This document shows, one piece after another, positions 1 through 12,300 of a stretch of 64,000 nt of DNA; the stretch's first letter is position 1, and every line of letters begins with the position of its first letter. Source of the stretch: Chelonoidis abingdonii (Eukaryota > Chordata > Testudines > Testudinidae); assembly GCF_003597395.2 (NCBI RefSeq), contig NC_133770.1, forward strand, positions 30,961,446-31,025,445. The letters are read 5' to 3'. The notes under the pieces are model-generated. The model was not told where the DNA came from. It saw only the letters and a list, made by a program, of their open reading frames with translations, and did no database searches. The position numbers were made by a program, and so were the translations under genes.

Positions 1-1247
1 TTTATTGTACTTGCCTTGAAAAGCTGTGCCTGAAAGTACCCTTGCTGTTGGCTACAGAACACTAATAATGTCCTGAAAATTTAAGGAGAAACTTTTTTTA
101 CATGCACAGTGTCTCTCAAAACTGCATGAATCTTGTTGAAATGGATGTCAGCTAAGCCGGTTGTGAAGAATGGTGCTGTTGGCTACAAACCATTAATAAT
201 GACCCCTTGGAAGTTTAAGGAAAAGATGTTTATATGCATAGATTCTGTCACAGTTGTGCAATTGGAATCATATGCTGAACCTTCTAGGGGGAAAGGTGGG
301 GGTTGGTTGAAAAAAATTCAGTAACATTTTCCAGAATTTACACTGGTTCTCATTATCTGGTGCATTTCATGTTTGACATTCAGCTCAAGACATTTGATTT
401 GCGTCGTAGTAGTTAATTCTGCAGACTGTAGGATGTTATGGTATTTTTGTTGTTTTAGGAGTCTAAATAGCGGATGTTCATTACTCCTGCAGAAAGCAGA
501 CAGGAAAAAGACTCATTGTCTCTCAGCACAATCTCTGCATTTAACTAATAAATGACAAAACTTTGCTGTGGTAAAATCAAAAACTTAAATCTCAAAAACA
601 CATTCTGTTTCAGCAAATACTTATCTGGCTGCACCTTACTGCCTTGCGTTAAAATGTATTCCAATCACCAGTCCATTTTGCTCTGCTGTTTACCTCACTT
701 ACCTACATTTTGAAATGTGAAGTAAGATAGTTCATTCTAGAAGGACACCATATCGTCTGTCTGGGTCTATCCACTTCTCCCTCTATCCTAGAATATATAT
801 TTCTTTTTAAGTAACATTTTTTTGAACGCCTTCACAGCTGAACCTTCTGTTCTTTAGAAGTCCATTTCACTTGTCAGTTACCCTGCACATAAAAAAAGTA
901 TAAAATGCAAAGGGAAAAAGTTGACTGTGACTATCTTGGATTGTGAAATAGCAGGTGGTCGTTTAATTGGGATATATAAGGTGCTTACTACTAATTTGCA
1001 TGATTATAAGATTTTGTAATTGCCCTGTGAAAGGTAATTTGGCATCAGGTTCAGTGAAGCTTAACTATGTTAAGCACAGCACTGATATGTATATTGGATT
1101 TGTGGCAGCAGTCTGATATACTTTTTGTTGTAAGATCAAAGGAGAGGTTTTTCATTTTGATATAGGATGTTTTTGTAATGAATGAGATACTTGTGTATAT
1201 GTGTCCATTATATATAAATGTCTTGTTTATTGTAGACTGTTTGCAGT
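1..1247. other. Unassigned AT-rich sequence with a degenerate tandem duplication
   Basis: I see no gene or recognised repeat family in this stretch apart from the local duplication annotated separately. The short open frames at 133-324 and 373-555 lack any domain signal and have the composition of chance frames. The sequence could be intronic or 3'-UTR-like, but nothing in it shows that. Confidence 0.5.
44..258. repeat. Two-copy degenerate tandem duplication (period about 131 bp)
   Basis: The phrase GCTGTTGGCTAC starts at 44 and again at 175. In both copies it is followed by a similar order of words (CTAATAATG / TTAATAATG, TTTAAGGAGAAA / TTTAAGGAAAAG, CATGCACAG / TATGCATAG). The copies run about 44-119 and 175-258 and have diverged by many substitutions. 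Origin unknown. Confidence 0.6.
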
Positions 1248-1315
1248 TTTGTAGCTGTGTTGGTGCCAGGATATTAGAGAAACAAAGTAGGTGAACTAAT
1301 ACCTTTTATTGGATC
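1248..1315 (+). repeat. tRNA-derived SINE fragment
   Basis: The stretch contains the words TTTGTAGCTGTGTTGG, CCAGGATATTAGAGAAAC and CTTTTATTGGATCA in the order I remember from sauropsid tRNA-derived SINEs. The start resembles a pol III A box. The copy is truncated at the 3' side and no target-site duplication is visible. It lies just beyond the 3' end of the minus-strand LINE. Confidence 0.5.
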
Positions 1316-3027
1316 AGATGGGTGTTCAGCTGGTTTTGACTTAAGTTCTGGGTTTATTTTGTTTTTATGGCTTCACACGTGGGAAGCAAGTCCGATCCAG
1401 AATTTGCGAACATGCAGTTTAGTCATTGCTGGGGGAACGGTTTGAGGCATTGTCCTTATCCCACAATCCCATGTAAATATTGGTACTGTCCTCCTCAGAA
1501 GTGGGTGTGTCCTCGTGACAGAGACCTCTTCATCTAGGTCTGTCCCAGGTTTTAATATCTGTCTTGCATGCTTTGGGGTTGGCCTTTGAGATGTCTCTAT
1601 ACTTAAGATGAATCAACCCTTAGAGCAGGTTCCCATGCTCAGAAGGCTTCCGAGCACCACTTTTGGTATATGGAAAACATCCATGTGGACCACGTATTGG
1701 ACCAAGTGAAGTTGAGCCCTGATAAACATACTCTCGATACCAGAAATTTGGCACCTCTCAAGGACTTCAGTGTTGGGAATCCTGTCTTGCCACTTGATGT
1801 TGCAGATGGATCTTAGGCAGCTAAGGTGGAAGCTCTGCAGCTGTTTTATATGGCATCAATAGATCATCTATTTGCCATAGCCATACAGGAGTGAGATGAG
1901 TACAATAGATTTTATCTTGGCTCTGAGGCAGATTCCACATGCCCTTCAGATCCTGTGGATAAGCCTGCCAAATACCAAACTGGCCTTTGCCATGCACTGA
2001 TCATTTGGTGTTGCTGGAAAATATGCTATGCTGGTATCAGAATTTCCTGACTGAAATGAGGGGTGTGTTGTCAGTTGTGAGGATGGGATCATGGTGCTCG
2101 TGATGCTGGGGGATCTGATGATGGTTGGTACATGACGTCCATCTTTTTCAGGCTGATTGTAAAACCAAAGAATTTTGAGGCATAGCAAAGTGGTCCACAA
2201 TAAGCTGAACATCTTTGAGTGCTTATGCAAGGAAAGCACAGTCATCAGCAAACAGAAGCTCTTTTAATAGCTGTTCAGTTACCTTGGCACTGTCCCTGAG
2301 TCACTGTTGATTGAATGTCCCCCATCCAATCTAAACTGGTTGTGTATGCCTCTGTCAAAGTCCTGGAATGCGAACAAGAGTATGTCTGAAAATACAATGG
2401 CAAAGAGGACTGCAGCCATTATGCAGCCGTCTTTGGTATACTTGGGGACAAGGAAGGCTTCTAATGAAATATCACACTCTATCACTCTTGCCATCACTCC
2501 ATCGTGAAATGAGCAGATGACCGTAATCATCTTTTCTGGGCTGCCAGATGTATGAAGGACTTTCCATAGGCCCTCATGGTTCACTGAGATTCAAAAGCCT
2601 TGCTCAGGTTAAGAAACACCACATACACGTTCTTGTTCTGTTCATAAGCCTTCTCTTGTATTTGTCAGGCTGCAAAAATCATATCTATGGTGCCACCACC
2701 AGCACAAAAGCCACACTGTGACTCTGGATACACCAGGTCCAGGTAATAGATAAGCCTGTTGAGGACAACATGTGCAAGGATCTTCCCCACTATAGACAGC
2801 AGTGAGATTCTATGATGGTTCTCACTAGATATATTTCCTTTCTTTTTGTAAAGATGTACTGTGAAAGCATCTTTATATTCCTGGGCATAGTACCCTGTTC
2901 CCATATTGTCTTGAAAAGCGTGGTGAGTTTCCTGACCAGGTGGGTACCTCCACATTTGTACACTTCAGGTGGAATGCCATTGGGGCCTGGATACTTACCT
3001 GTGGACAGCTGCTTGATGACCTTAGTA

Positions 3028-3728
3028 CAGGGGTGGGACAAGATTTTTGGCCTGAAGGCCACTTCGGGGTTCCAAAACTGTATGGTGGGCCAGTGTAGTG
3101 TATTAAATTGCTCCCTGTAGGGATGTGCTACTTATGGTGTACTACTTTGGGCTGCCAGTCCTGGTGCTCTGAACTGCATGGTAAGGGAGCAGGGAGTGTG
3201 GGGGGGAGGTGGATAATGGGCAGGGAGTCCCAGGGGGCAATCAGGGGACAGGGAACAGGAGGGTTGGATAAGGGGTGGGATCCCAGGGGGCCATTAGGGG
3301 TGGGGGTCCCAGGAGGAGGCAGTCAGCAGACAAGGAGCAGGAGGGGTTGGATGGGTCAGGGGTTCTGAGGGGGGCAGTCAGATGGTGGGAAGTGGGAGGG
3401 GGCGGATAGTGGGTGGGTGCCAGGATGTTTAATGAGGCACAGCCTTCTCTAACAGAGTGTAGTGTATTAAATTGCTCCTCACAGGAATGCTACTTACAGC
3501 TGCCAGTCCTGGTGCTCCATAAGTAGCACATTCATACAGGGAGCAATTTAATACACTACCCCCCACCACGGCTCTCACAGCCCCGCTGCCCAGAGTGCTG
3601 GAGGCACGGTGAGCGGAAGCTGCGGAGGAGGGGCCAGGGGCTAGCCTCCCCGGCCAGGAGCTCAACGGCCGGGCAGGATGGTCCTGTGGGCCGGATGTGG
3701 CCTGTGGGCCATAGTTTGCTCACCTCTG
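3028..3728. mobile_element. Non-autonomous hAT element nested in the LINE
   Basis: Termini CAGGGGTGGGACAAG and the reverse complement of GCTCACCTCTG form hAT-type inverted ends. The 8-bp sequence CCTTAGTA is duplicated exactly at 3020-3027 and 3729-3736. Removing the insert rejoins the RT domain of the host LINE. The interior is G-rich and has no transposase. It contains its own inverted repeat, annotated separately. Confidence 0.9.
3095..3559. repeat. Three copies of a 20-bp motif, one inverted, inside the hAT element
   Basis: The 20-bp word GTAGTGTATTAAATTGCTCC occurs directly at 3095-3114 and 3459-3478, and inverted at 3540-3559. The last two bracket a roughly 100-bp hairpin-like unit that also repeats the phrase CTGCCAGTCCTGGTGCTC seen after the first copy. 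This looks like a small MITE that inserted and partly duplicated inside the hAT element. Confidence 0.7.
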
Positions 3729-5199
3729 CCTTAGTAACTGCATCTAAAGAAGGGTCCATGGACATTTCCTCCAGGACAGGATGCTTTGGGAGTGAGTTGA
3801 TGGCTTCAGACAGTTCAGGAAACTATCAAAATGATCTGCCCAGCAAGAGAGAATATTACTTTGTCTGTGAGCAGCTGGTTACCATCTGCTGTGAGAACAG
3901 GGGCTGTACCACTACATTTTGGGCCACTCACTGCATGGAGATCTTTATAGAAAGCCTTCATCTCGTGCTTCTCAGCCACTTCCTGTAGTTCTATAACCTT
4001 CTGCTTCCACCAGTGGTCTTCATTAGCCTTAATCAGATGTGTGGTAATGTGTGGTGTTTGTTTGTCCTGATGGTACCAGCCTTTTTCATTGCTGATTTCT
4101 TGTCCAAGATGTAGTATTTGTATGTGGTGTGTATAGTTTCCAGCAGCTGGTCTATCTCCAGGATCATTCTCCTCAAACCAGTCTTGGTGTTTCCACCTTT
4201 CAAAGCCAAGTAACTTCGATGCCATATTATATGTGACATTTCTGAGCTTTGGCCAGGTTGCCTCAATGGAGTTCTCTGTGGAGTTTTCTGAGACCTCAGC
4301 TAATGCAGTTTGCAGTGCCTGTTCCAACTTTGCTTGTTTATTGGGATCTTCCATGGCAATGATGTTGATCTTTGGTGGTTTGGGGCATCTTCTGGGGTGC
4401 TTTGCTGAGAAGTGTGGCGACATGATACTTCTCACAAGCCAATGGTCTGACCAGCATTTGGCTCCTCTCAAAGATCAGGTATTAGACACATCTTTAATGT
4501 CTTTAGACCATGGAATTACATCATCCAGCATGTGCCATTGTTTTGACATAGGATGGTTTCATGTTGTCTTATATTTATTGACCTGTTGGAAGACTGTGTT
4601 GGTAACATTGAGATTGAGTTCTGCACACTTGGAGAGAAGTACTTGGCCATTGGAGTTTGACTTTTTAATGCTGTGATGGCTTAGCACTCTGCTCTGCATA
4701 TTGGAGTCTGTTCCAGAATAAGCATTAAAGTCTCCAAGGACAATGAGTTATCATGTTGTGGCATCTCTCTGTTGACCACGCTGAGATCTTCATAAAACAC
4801 CTCCTTGATGTTGTCTGTATGAGTTGTCGTCGGTGCATAGACACTCATACTGGATCTGTACTGGTCTCTTGACAAGTTTATGTGAAGCACCATAAGTCGA
4901 TCATTAACTCCCTTGGGGAGTGAGTCAAGCTTCTGGGCAATGTCAGTTAGCACACCTGATTATCTTGACTCATCATTGGCTTTGACAATCCAGTAGTAGT
5001 GTAGCCTGCTCCTACCTCCTCAAGATGGGACTCATCAGTGAGCGTGGTCTCACTGAGATCAGCAATGTCTGTGTTATCTCTTCAGTATTTTAGTAATAAG
5101 GGTTGTTCTTCATTCTGATCTTTGGTCATTGTCAAGAAGAGTTCTGACATTCCACGACCCAAATGTATTCTGTGAATCTTTGTTTTATTTCAAATGCTG

Positions 5200-6080
5200 A
5201 GTTGGATGATCAGCCAGGAGCAGTAGCCTGATGGTATAGAAAGGGCAGGCTGTATTTAGGGTTCCCTTTTAGTCCCCTTTCCCTGGACTGGGGAGAGTAG
5301 CACTATGCCTAAAAAGTCCTGCTCTGTCACCTCAGGATGAAACAAGCTCTATATCTGCCCTAGTCTATGGAGAATGACCATTACGCAAAGGCTGCCTGTG
5401 TGCAGACTTGTGACTAATGACTACCAGCTGCATCCTCTGCCTGTCCCCATTGCCACAGGACTTTGTAGGTTGATTTGGTTAAATGAGTTGAGAGTGGGCT
5501 GAACAACCTGCACTATGAATGGATTTAAGCGAGAAAGGTTTGTGTGGAGTCTTTCCTACTTTCTTGCCCAAGCAGCTGTTGCCATGCTGGTGTAGTATAT
5601 CCCACAAGCACTGCACCTGACATAGGTGCAGGATTTGTATTCAGAGTCATCCTTCTCTTAGATGAGCTGCTGATTTGTGCTAAAGAGCCTCATCTGCCTA
5701 TGGTTATAGTGATTGGCCAATGATTGCATATATAATACAGGTTTCCCTTACATGCCATCACAAGGCATGTGCTTCATCTACATCTTCTCCATTGACACTA
5801 ATGTGTTCTTCTGCACCATTTGCCAATGAAGACTTCACTGTGACTCTGGCAGGGAGTAACCCTAAGACTAGTGGAAGGTGGGAACATCTCACACTTCTTG
5901 TACAGATCTGTCAAGACTGCCCCCAGCTGGCAATCCGATAGTCACCACACAAACCCTGCACAGCTGCTGTATAGATGACTGATGATAACAACGTAAGTAA
6001 TCCAAGTCATGGAAGGTGTACAAAGGATTTATAAAGATATGTTCTAAAAAGCATGATCTTTCACATCTACCTATCACCAT
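5200..6080. other. Probable 5' flank of the minus-strand LINE, then unassigned
   Basis: From 5200 to about 5660 the sequence may be the upstream part of the LINE, since it joins the endonuclease region without a break, but I cannot prove it. From 5660 to 6080 I see nothing I can name. Confidence 0.35.
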
Positions 6081-6081
6081 A

Positions 6082-6186
6082 GCCCTGATTCAGCAAGATA
6101 CTTCAGCACATGTCTATCCTGAAGCATATGAATAGTCCCATGAATCTAAATTAGACATGTGCTTAAGTACCTTACTGAATTCGGTC
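6082..6186. repeat. Palindromic MITE (GCCCTGATTCAGCAA type)
   Basis: The left arm GATTCAGCAAGATACTTCAG and CACATGTCTA is matched by the reverse complement of TAGACATGTGCTTAAGTACC and TTACTGAATTC on the right. The arms are about 30 bp with a few mismatches. I remember this palindrome as a common old sauropsid repeat. It has no coding capacity. Confidence 0.65.
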
Positions 6187-8845
6187 TCATCTTATCTAGA
6201 CACCAAATATTGTTGCTCAGATTAACAAAATTTAATCTGAAGTGGTCTCTGCTCTTGCCATTTTAATGTTCAGCTAATTATACTTGGATTTCCCCACCCT
6301 TTTTCCCCTTCTCACTCATCCTGGATGGAAAAAGGCACAGGCAAGGTTGTGTGAGGCATGTGTGAATGTGGTATCAAAGCTGGCTTTGCTGGAGAAGTGG
6401 AGTGGATGGGAGTAAGTCAGTGCAGTAGAAGACCAAGTCTGATAAGTAGGGAGAGGCAGAGCAAGGAACAAGAATGTTTCATTTGGTGCAAAGGATTAAA
6501 GTGGAGGGGGGCAGAGGATGGACGGATAGAAAGGGGTGGCAGGTCAGATCACTAGGTCAAGAAAAGTTATCCTGGGAGCTGCATTTGTATTGATTGCGCG
6601 GTGCAATCTGGAAGCTTCAAAATGAATTACTATGGCAGGTGAAAGCATATGGACATGTAAAGTTGATCTTTAAATTTTGCCTTTATAGGCTCTAGACAAA
6701 TCCTTTTAAGATGTCAGCGTGAGATAGTTTTTTAGAGGGACCCTGAAAGATGTTTAGAGAGGGAACAATTAGAAATGAAATGCGTATTCCTGGGATCTGA
6801 GCTGACCTTTTATCCAAATGGTTACAGCTATTTCAATCCCTCCCCATTTTATGTACCTCTAACAAAGCAATGAAGCAGTATTGTTAGCAAAGGGGCCAAT
6901 CCTACTCCAGCTGAAATTTGTCTGACATAGATAAAACAAAAAAAACAACATCTTTTCACGTCCAACATTGTATATACGAAATGAAAGGAAATGTAGGCAT
7001 GCACCAGAGAAAACTACTCCTAAAAGATCATTTAAATGATGGTGGGTCTTTTTAATATTAAGGGGAAAACTACTGTGTATACAAAACTCAGATGACAGTC
7101 AAGAACAGGTACTGGGGTGGGGAGGGAGAGACACCCAGCAAATGCAGTCATATTCAGAGTGGTTCAAGAACAAACTGTTCTAGCTGATGTTGCTGGGCAA
7201 CAGTCCCTTGATGGGATTCAATCCATGTAAATGCATGGTGGAATAGTCTAGCCTGCCCAGTTAGCGTAAATTCAGAACAAAGTGAGAAGTGGAGAGTCAT
7301 AGCTGGGGCTTGAGTTCTCAAAAGTTCAGGTGACTGTGACCCTTATATTTAAATATTATTTTAGTTATATTTGCAACCTTTTACTGTGTTATCCCATTCT
7401 AATAAACAGACTTGTAATAAGCTATCAAAGTAGACCTCTGACACTACAAGGTAACAAGGGCTTTGGTTGTTGTTTCAGGCCAATTTGCATTTAAGTGCAA
7501 TATTGCATGTGAGATTAACCACTATCATTTCTTCTGTGATGCTCAAAAACAATGAAAGTCTGCGGAAGGGAAGAGGGAAAGAAGGTATAGCAAATAAGAG
7601 GCTCACTAGACAATCCATAGCATTTAAAGTTAATGTAGCTCTGTGACTTCAGCTATACAAAACACATGTTCTCATTAGGAGGCAGCACACCAAAAACCCA
7701 CTTGTGTATTGGGACAACAATTCACAACTCTGTCAAGCTGTTGTTTGTAGGATAGGAGTTTAATAGAGTTCCTCACACACACAACAGGCCAGGTGGGACA
7801 GAGCCCAAGATCACAGAGCAAATTCTTACAGTGTATTTCCCCCATTATTTCTCACACTATTTTGAAATTAGGACATCATAAGGAAACAGCAGGAGGAATC
7901 CTAGCCTCGCTCTATTTCCTTCTTCTGTGACCATGAAGTTTGATTGCTTCTTGAGCCCTGCTGTCTACCATTTCCGAAAAACTCAGCAAGAGAAAAGCTT
8001 GTTCTAAGTGTGGGTGGTCAACTGCATGCACTCAACAGCAGCAACAAGGCTATTCAGCCTGAGAAAAGCTGCTCAAGACAATATAGGGAAGAATAATTTT
8101 TCAAAAATAAAATAATATAGAACTAACAAAATTACCCAGTGATGCCATTCTCTTTTCCCTCTGTAATTTCCACCAAAGAGGCTGGTGCTGAAATGTCATC
8201 ATTAAATCAAGTTATCTCACTCATCAAAATTGGATAAAATGAAGGGAAATGACCGTGGACATCAGCCAGTTACATTGAAAGGCTTGTGCACTGGTGAAAA
8301 ACACTGTAGCTGCTGGAAAGACACTTCTGCCTGACACTACAAAGAAGAGGTCTAGAGGACATTTTCAATGGATGAGATGGGAGCGCAGGTGGTTTCAGCT
8401 GGAATAGGTTGACTACTGCTACACATTTTTTTGCAAATATTTATTCACATTTTTAAATGGATTTGCTTCATCTGTGTTCACAGCAAATTTACACTCACTT
8501 TTCAGGAATATTCTAGCAAATGAGTTCACTAGAAGGTAATTTAATCGAAACTGCTCATTTTAAGCAAACAGTGCAGCATACTTGCAGGAAGTGAATTCTG
8601 AATATCAAATACTAGCAATGCACTACTCATGATCCAGCCGTGAAGAATTATTGACATAAGCTATTTAGCGAATAATTTTGACCAATAAAGACATTCAAGA
8701 AAATTAACTGAATGATGACAATTCATGAATAGAAAAATAGGTTAAACTAGTTTAATAAATGATTGGTTAGGAATTAATTGCCCAGCTCTGCTTTCATTGA
8801 TGAGTCTTTCCCAACAATACCTGCAAAGAACCAGCATAAAAGTAG
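6187..8845. other. Unassigned AT-rich sequence
   Basis: I see no supported gene or recognisable repeat here. The longest open frame (6358-6555, plus) has no domain signature. Confidence 0.5.
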
Positions 8846-8856
8846 AACCCTATTTG

Positions 8857-9024
8857 TGACAGGTTTCAGTGGTAGCCGTGCTAGTCTGTATCAGCAAAAA
8901 AAACAAGGAGTCCTTGTGGCACCTTAGAGACTAACAAATTTATTTGGGCAAAAGCCTGCAAAAGCTTATGCCCAAATAAATTTGTTAGTTTCTAAGATGC
9001 CACAAGGACTCCTTGGTTTTTTTT
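8857..9024 (+). mobile_element. Folded-back Cry I-type SINE insertion
   Basis: The insertion opens with the SINE 5' end (TTTCAGTGGTAGCCGTG and CTAGTCTGTATCAGC, a pol III A-box-like start). It runs forward through GGAGTCCTTGTGGCACC to TTTATTTGGGCA. It then turns back as an inverted copy of the same region (8967-9024), ending in a T-run. The whole unit is flanked by an exact 11-bp duplication, AACCCTATTTG, at 8846-8856 and 9025-9035. It therefore inserted once as a hairpin-like unit. The usual SINE 3' tail is missing at both ends. Confidence 0.85.
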
Positions 9025-9288
9025 AACCCTATTTGAGTTTTCTTTACTTGTATTGGTAATGCCCACAAAGACCAGAACACTTAGGAATCTCTTCTCCATT
9101 CAATATGTGTGCAGAGCCTTTCTTAGGGCCAATGACAGTTGCATATTCATATCAAGAGGAGACTAGAAGTCTTTGCATATGATACCGTATCAGACTCTTT
9201 TCCCCCAAGGTCAGTTAATTGAAATTCAACTAGTAGAAGGAGGCATGCACCATTTTGATAATGCTAGTTACCCAAAGTAGAGACATAC

Positions 9289-9371
9289 ATAGAATCACAG
9301 AATATCAAGGTTGGAAGGACCTCAGGAGGTCATCTAGTCCAACCCCCTGCTTAAAGCAGGACCAATCCTCA
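9289..9371 (-). mobile_element. CR1 LINE 3' end
   Basis: The phrases ATAGAATCACAGAAT, GGTTGGAAGGACCTC and CATCTAGTCCAACCCCCTG form the reverse complement of the CR1 3' UTR and its terminal octamer repeats. Only the last 80 or so bases of the LINE are present, the usual 5'-truncated state. Confidence 0.85.
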
Positions 9372-12300
9372 ACATAAAAGCATTCAAATAATATCTTGCA
9401 TAAAATAAGATAGTGGACCATGCTGATGTTCAGAATACCACATTTAGTGAAATGTACTGTATGTACCAAAAATATCTTAGTTGTTCCATGTTTCATTGCT
9501 TGTTCAGGAAGCTGCAGGGTATGTCGTTATGTGAATAAAGGGCAAATTTGGACAATAATAATGTGGGAAAAGAACCTTTTTAAAAGATCCTCCCTTTCTC
9601 ATTCAAAAATTATGCTATCCTTTCAGAAACGCAGAAGAATAAGTCATCTCCTGCACAGTGCTAGTCTGGGTCATCCAAACATCCAGTTTTTATTTTATTT
9701 TCAATCCCTTACCTTCATTCCTTTTTCTCATGCTGGTTTCTTTAGCCTGCTGTGGGGAACAAGTGATGTTGCATTGTTCTTGAAAGCAGAAGGAGTCTGC
9801 TCTCTTGATTTAAGTTTACAAAGCAAAACTCACCTCTTTTCAAGCTCTAAATTGTGCCTCATGTAGCATCAGAAGGTTAGAACTAAGGTTCATTTGATTT
9901 CCAACCCCCCAGTAAAACATAAATAGGCACCTGAATAAATTTTGCATACTGGTCCAAAGGACACTCAACCTGTAAACCTTTAGAGGTTTTTCCCACCACT
10001 AAGCCTAACTGAAGTCTGTCAGTAAAGTCATGGACTAAATTCAGTCCAGGGGTACAGCAACAACTGCATCCATAACCACAGGTGCAGGGTCCACAGGAGT
10101 AGAAATTCCAATAGAAGGTAGGTCATAGCAACTCAAGTCAGCTGCAACTTCCCTTCTACCTTGAGAACACGCAAGCAGTAACCCTTGCACAGACCTAACA
10201 GTGGGCAGTACTAGCCAGGTACTACTCTGTCCCCCACCTGCCCTAACTTGGGTGAATCCCTTCTGACGCAGTAGCTCAAGCTGGTGCAATGTCTTGTAAT
10301 TTACATCTTGTTGCTCCAGAGCAACTGAGTGTGAATGTGGCCCAAACTCATGCACTCATTCTTGTGAAATAAGGCTTAACTTCTCTGATATTATACACTT
10401 ATGCATAAGTTCAGAGCTTCGTATCATCATTGTCCATCTGGGTTAGGTGCACTGTTCTGAATGGCTCAGTGTTCGGGTGGTTCTCATTCCCCATTCCCAT
10501 ACAGTGGAAATACTCTGCCTTATTTCTGAATGGGTCATTGGGCCTGATTTTCATCCTTGCCATCAGTGCCTGCACCTGTTCACTCTGGGGCTAGACTGTT
10601 ACAATCTTACATGGCCATGTATGGGAGGAAGAGCCCCTGATTCCCTTACATGGCTCTGCTGTGTTGGGGTGAGAAGCGGGGACTTGTTTGGTACACCCCC
10701 TTGTGAACAAGGGGGAAAGGAGGGACTAGAGGGGAGAGCAGATGAGGGAAGGCCTGGTTCCACCCGTTAGTCACTGGCCAGAGTAGGTGGCTAGTTACAC
10801 AGGAGAGTAAGCAGCTTCATATAAAGGGGTGAAGTTATCTTACTGCTCCCTCTGCACTCCCCCAATAAAGCCAGGAGACTGCAGGGAAATAATTAAGACT
10901 TTCTGCCAGGGCAGTACAAAGTAACCTTAAATCTAACTTAAAGGGGATGCTGAGGGTTCCCACATTGTGCTCTAGGCCCCCTGCTCCCTATCTCTTGGCA
11001 GAGGGGACATGTCAGTGTGAGAGGATGAGTGCCAGAAGCAGGAGTGGCCAGAACCAGAATATGCAATGCTTTAGCTGATTTTTTGCTGGTGGAACATAAC
11101 GAGCCATTGCTGTTGGCATAAATGACAGCTTCCCAGAGGCAGTTCTAACGTACAATAGGAAGCACATTGCCCCCCCTGGCTAGCTCAAGATGGCAGGGGA
11201 CAGGAAGGAGGCATAATGACTCACCTGCCCTGTCCCTTCTCAGGTGCCCCGAGCTCATCTCAGGCAGACCTGAGGATTAAAGCTGTAGCACATTGAATGT
11301 ATACAAACAATATATTGTCTTCCAGTCTGAGGCATAACAAAATAGGCATGCTTCTCTCCAACAAACTCAGATACAGACTGCAGAACTGGGAGGAAAAACA
11401 AACACCAGCCACCCCCTTTTAAATGAAATTGCTAGCAGATACTCTGAGTAACATATGGAACTAGCACCAGGCAGATGTTGTGTAAGACTAGCTTAGATAG
11501 CTTTTGTGTTACCTCTAGCTGTTTGTGGGAACAATTCAGCTAAAATGTTGGTGGGGGGATATGGAGCAGTTCATTAGTCCTGTGTACTGAGGCCCTTCTT
11601 GTATTGAGCTTTAGCATTCTGTGAATTTAATTTTACAATCTAAATATCACCAGTCAAGCTGGGATTTGGGACAGATTCTTTAACTAGGTAATATTTCATA
11701 AGAAATTCATCTCAGTTATAATTAAAGGGACTTCCTGTGAATATTCTGCAATGCACTGCAGTTTCTGCATCATAGTAAAGAACTCCCTCCCCTCCCCAGC
11801 CCTGCAAAGAACATGAAGAATTGCAGAATATGGACTCTTCGTCCACAAGGTATTTCATGCTCCATGGACCACACTGGGTTTATGCAGGCTGTGTTGTCTG
11901 CCACGCATGGGGGACATCATTTGACAGGGAAGATGCTTGCTTATCTATTTTTGCAAAGTAATGGTTTTGCACATTTTCCCACATCATGAGCTTGAAACAA
12001 GTGAGGTGCAGTGTTTCACTTTTACTAGCTTTCTGTATGGAAACAGCAGCACCAAAATCTCAGGTTGTAGGAGAAAATACAATAAAAATAATATTTTAGA
12101 AGAGGTCCAGCAGAAGCAGTGCAAAGAATATTTCCTTAAGTGATATTTATCCTTTCTGAATAGTTCACTGTGTGCTGTGACAGGAATGAAATGTACAGAA
12201 TTGTTTTCTGGGGGAAAAATGTGATTGACATCTAAGTCTGAATTGCTGTGAAAATGTGGAAAAATGGGATTTTACACATTGACAAAGCCAATAAAGAGTT

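Larger units (their letters stand above)
1376..5160 (-). mobile_element. Non-LTR retrotransposon (APE endonuclease plus RT), decayed, near full length
   Basis: Read on the minus strand, the element starts near 5156 with the endonuclease opening WNVRTL. It continues with SLPKGVNDRLM and SVYAPTTTH (4953-4681), then a linker with KHQDWFEEND (within 4471-3815). The RT palm follows: GKYPGPNGIPPEVYKCGG (around 3000), HRISLLSIVGKILAHVVLNR and ESQCGFCAGGGTIDMIFAA (ending 2665), then FADD at 2241-2252. A C-terminal GHV-type tail and zinc-finger-like end reach about 1376. The frame changes at least four times and there are many stops, so it is a pseudogene. A 701-bp hAT insertion at 3028-3728 splits the RT. 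The 5' flank to about 5660 may be the element's UTR. The clade is uncertain: it has the APE layout of the Jockey/RTE-like groups and is clearly not CR1 or L1. Confidence 0.8.

Noticed and set aside
9420..9866. 148-codon plus-strand open frame as a possible gene
   Set aside because: No domain, signal peptide, repeat or splice context is visible. One frame of this length is expected by chance in 64 kb read in six frames.
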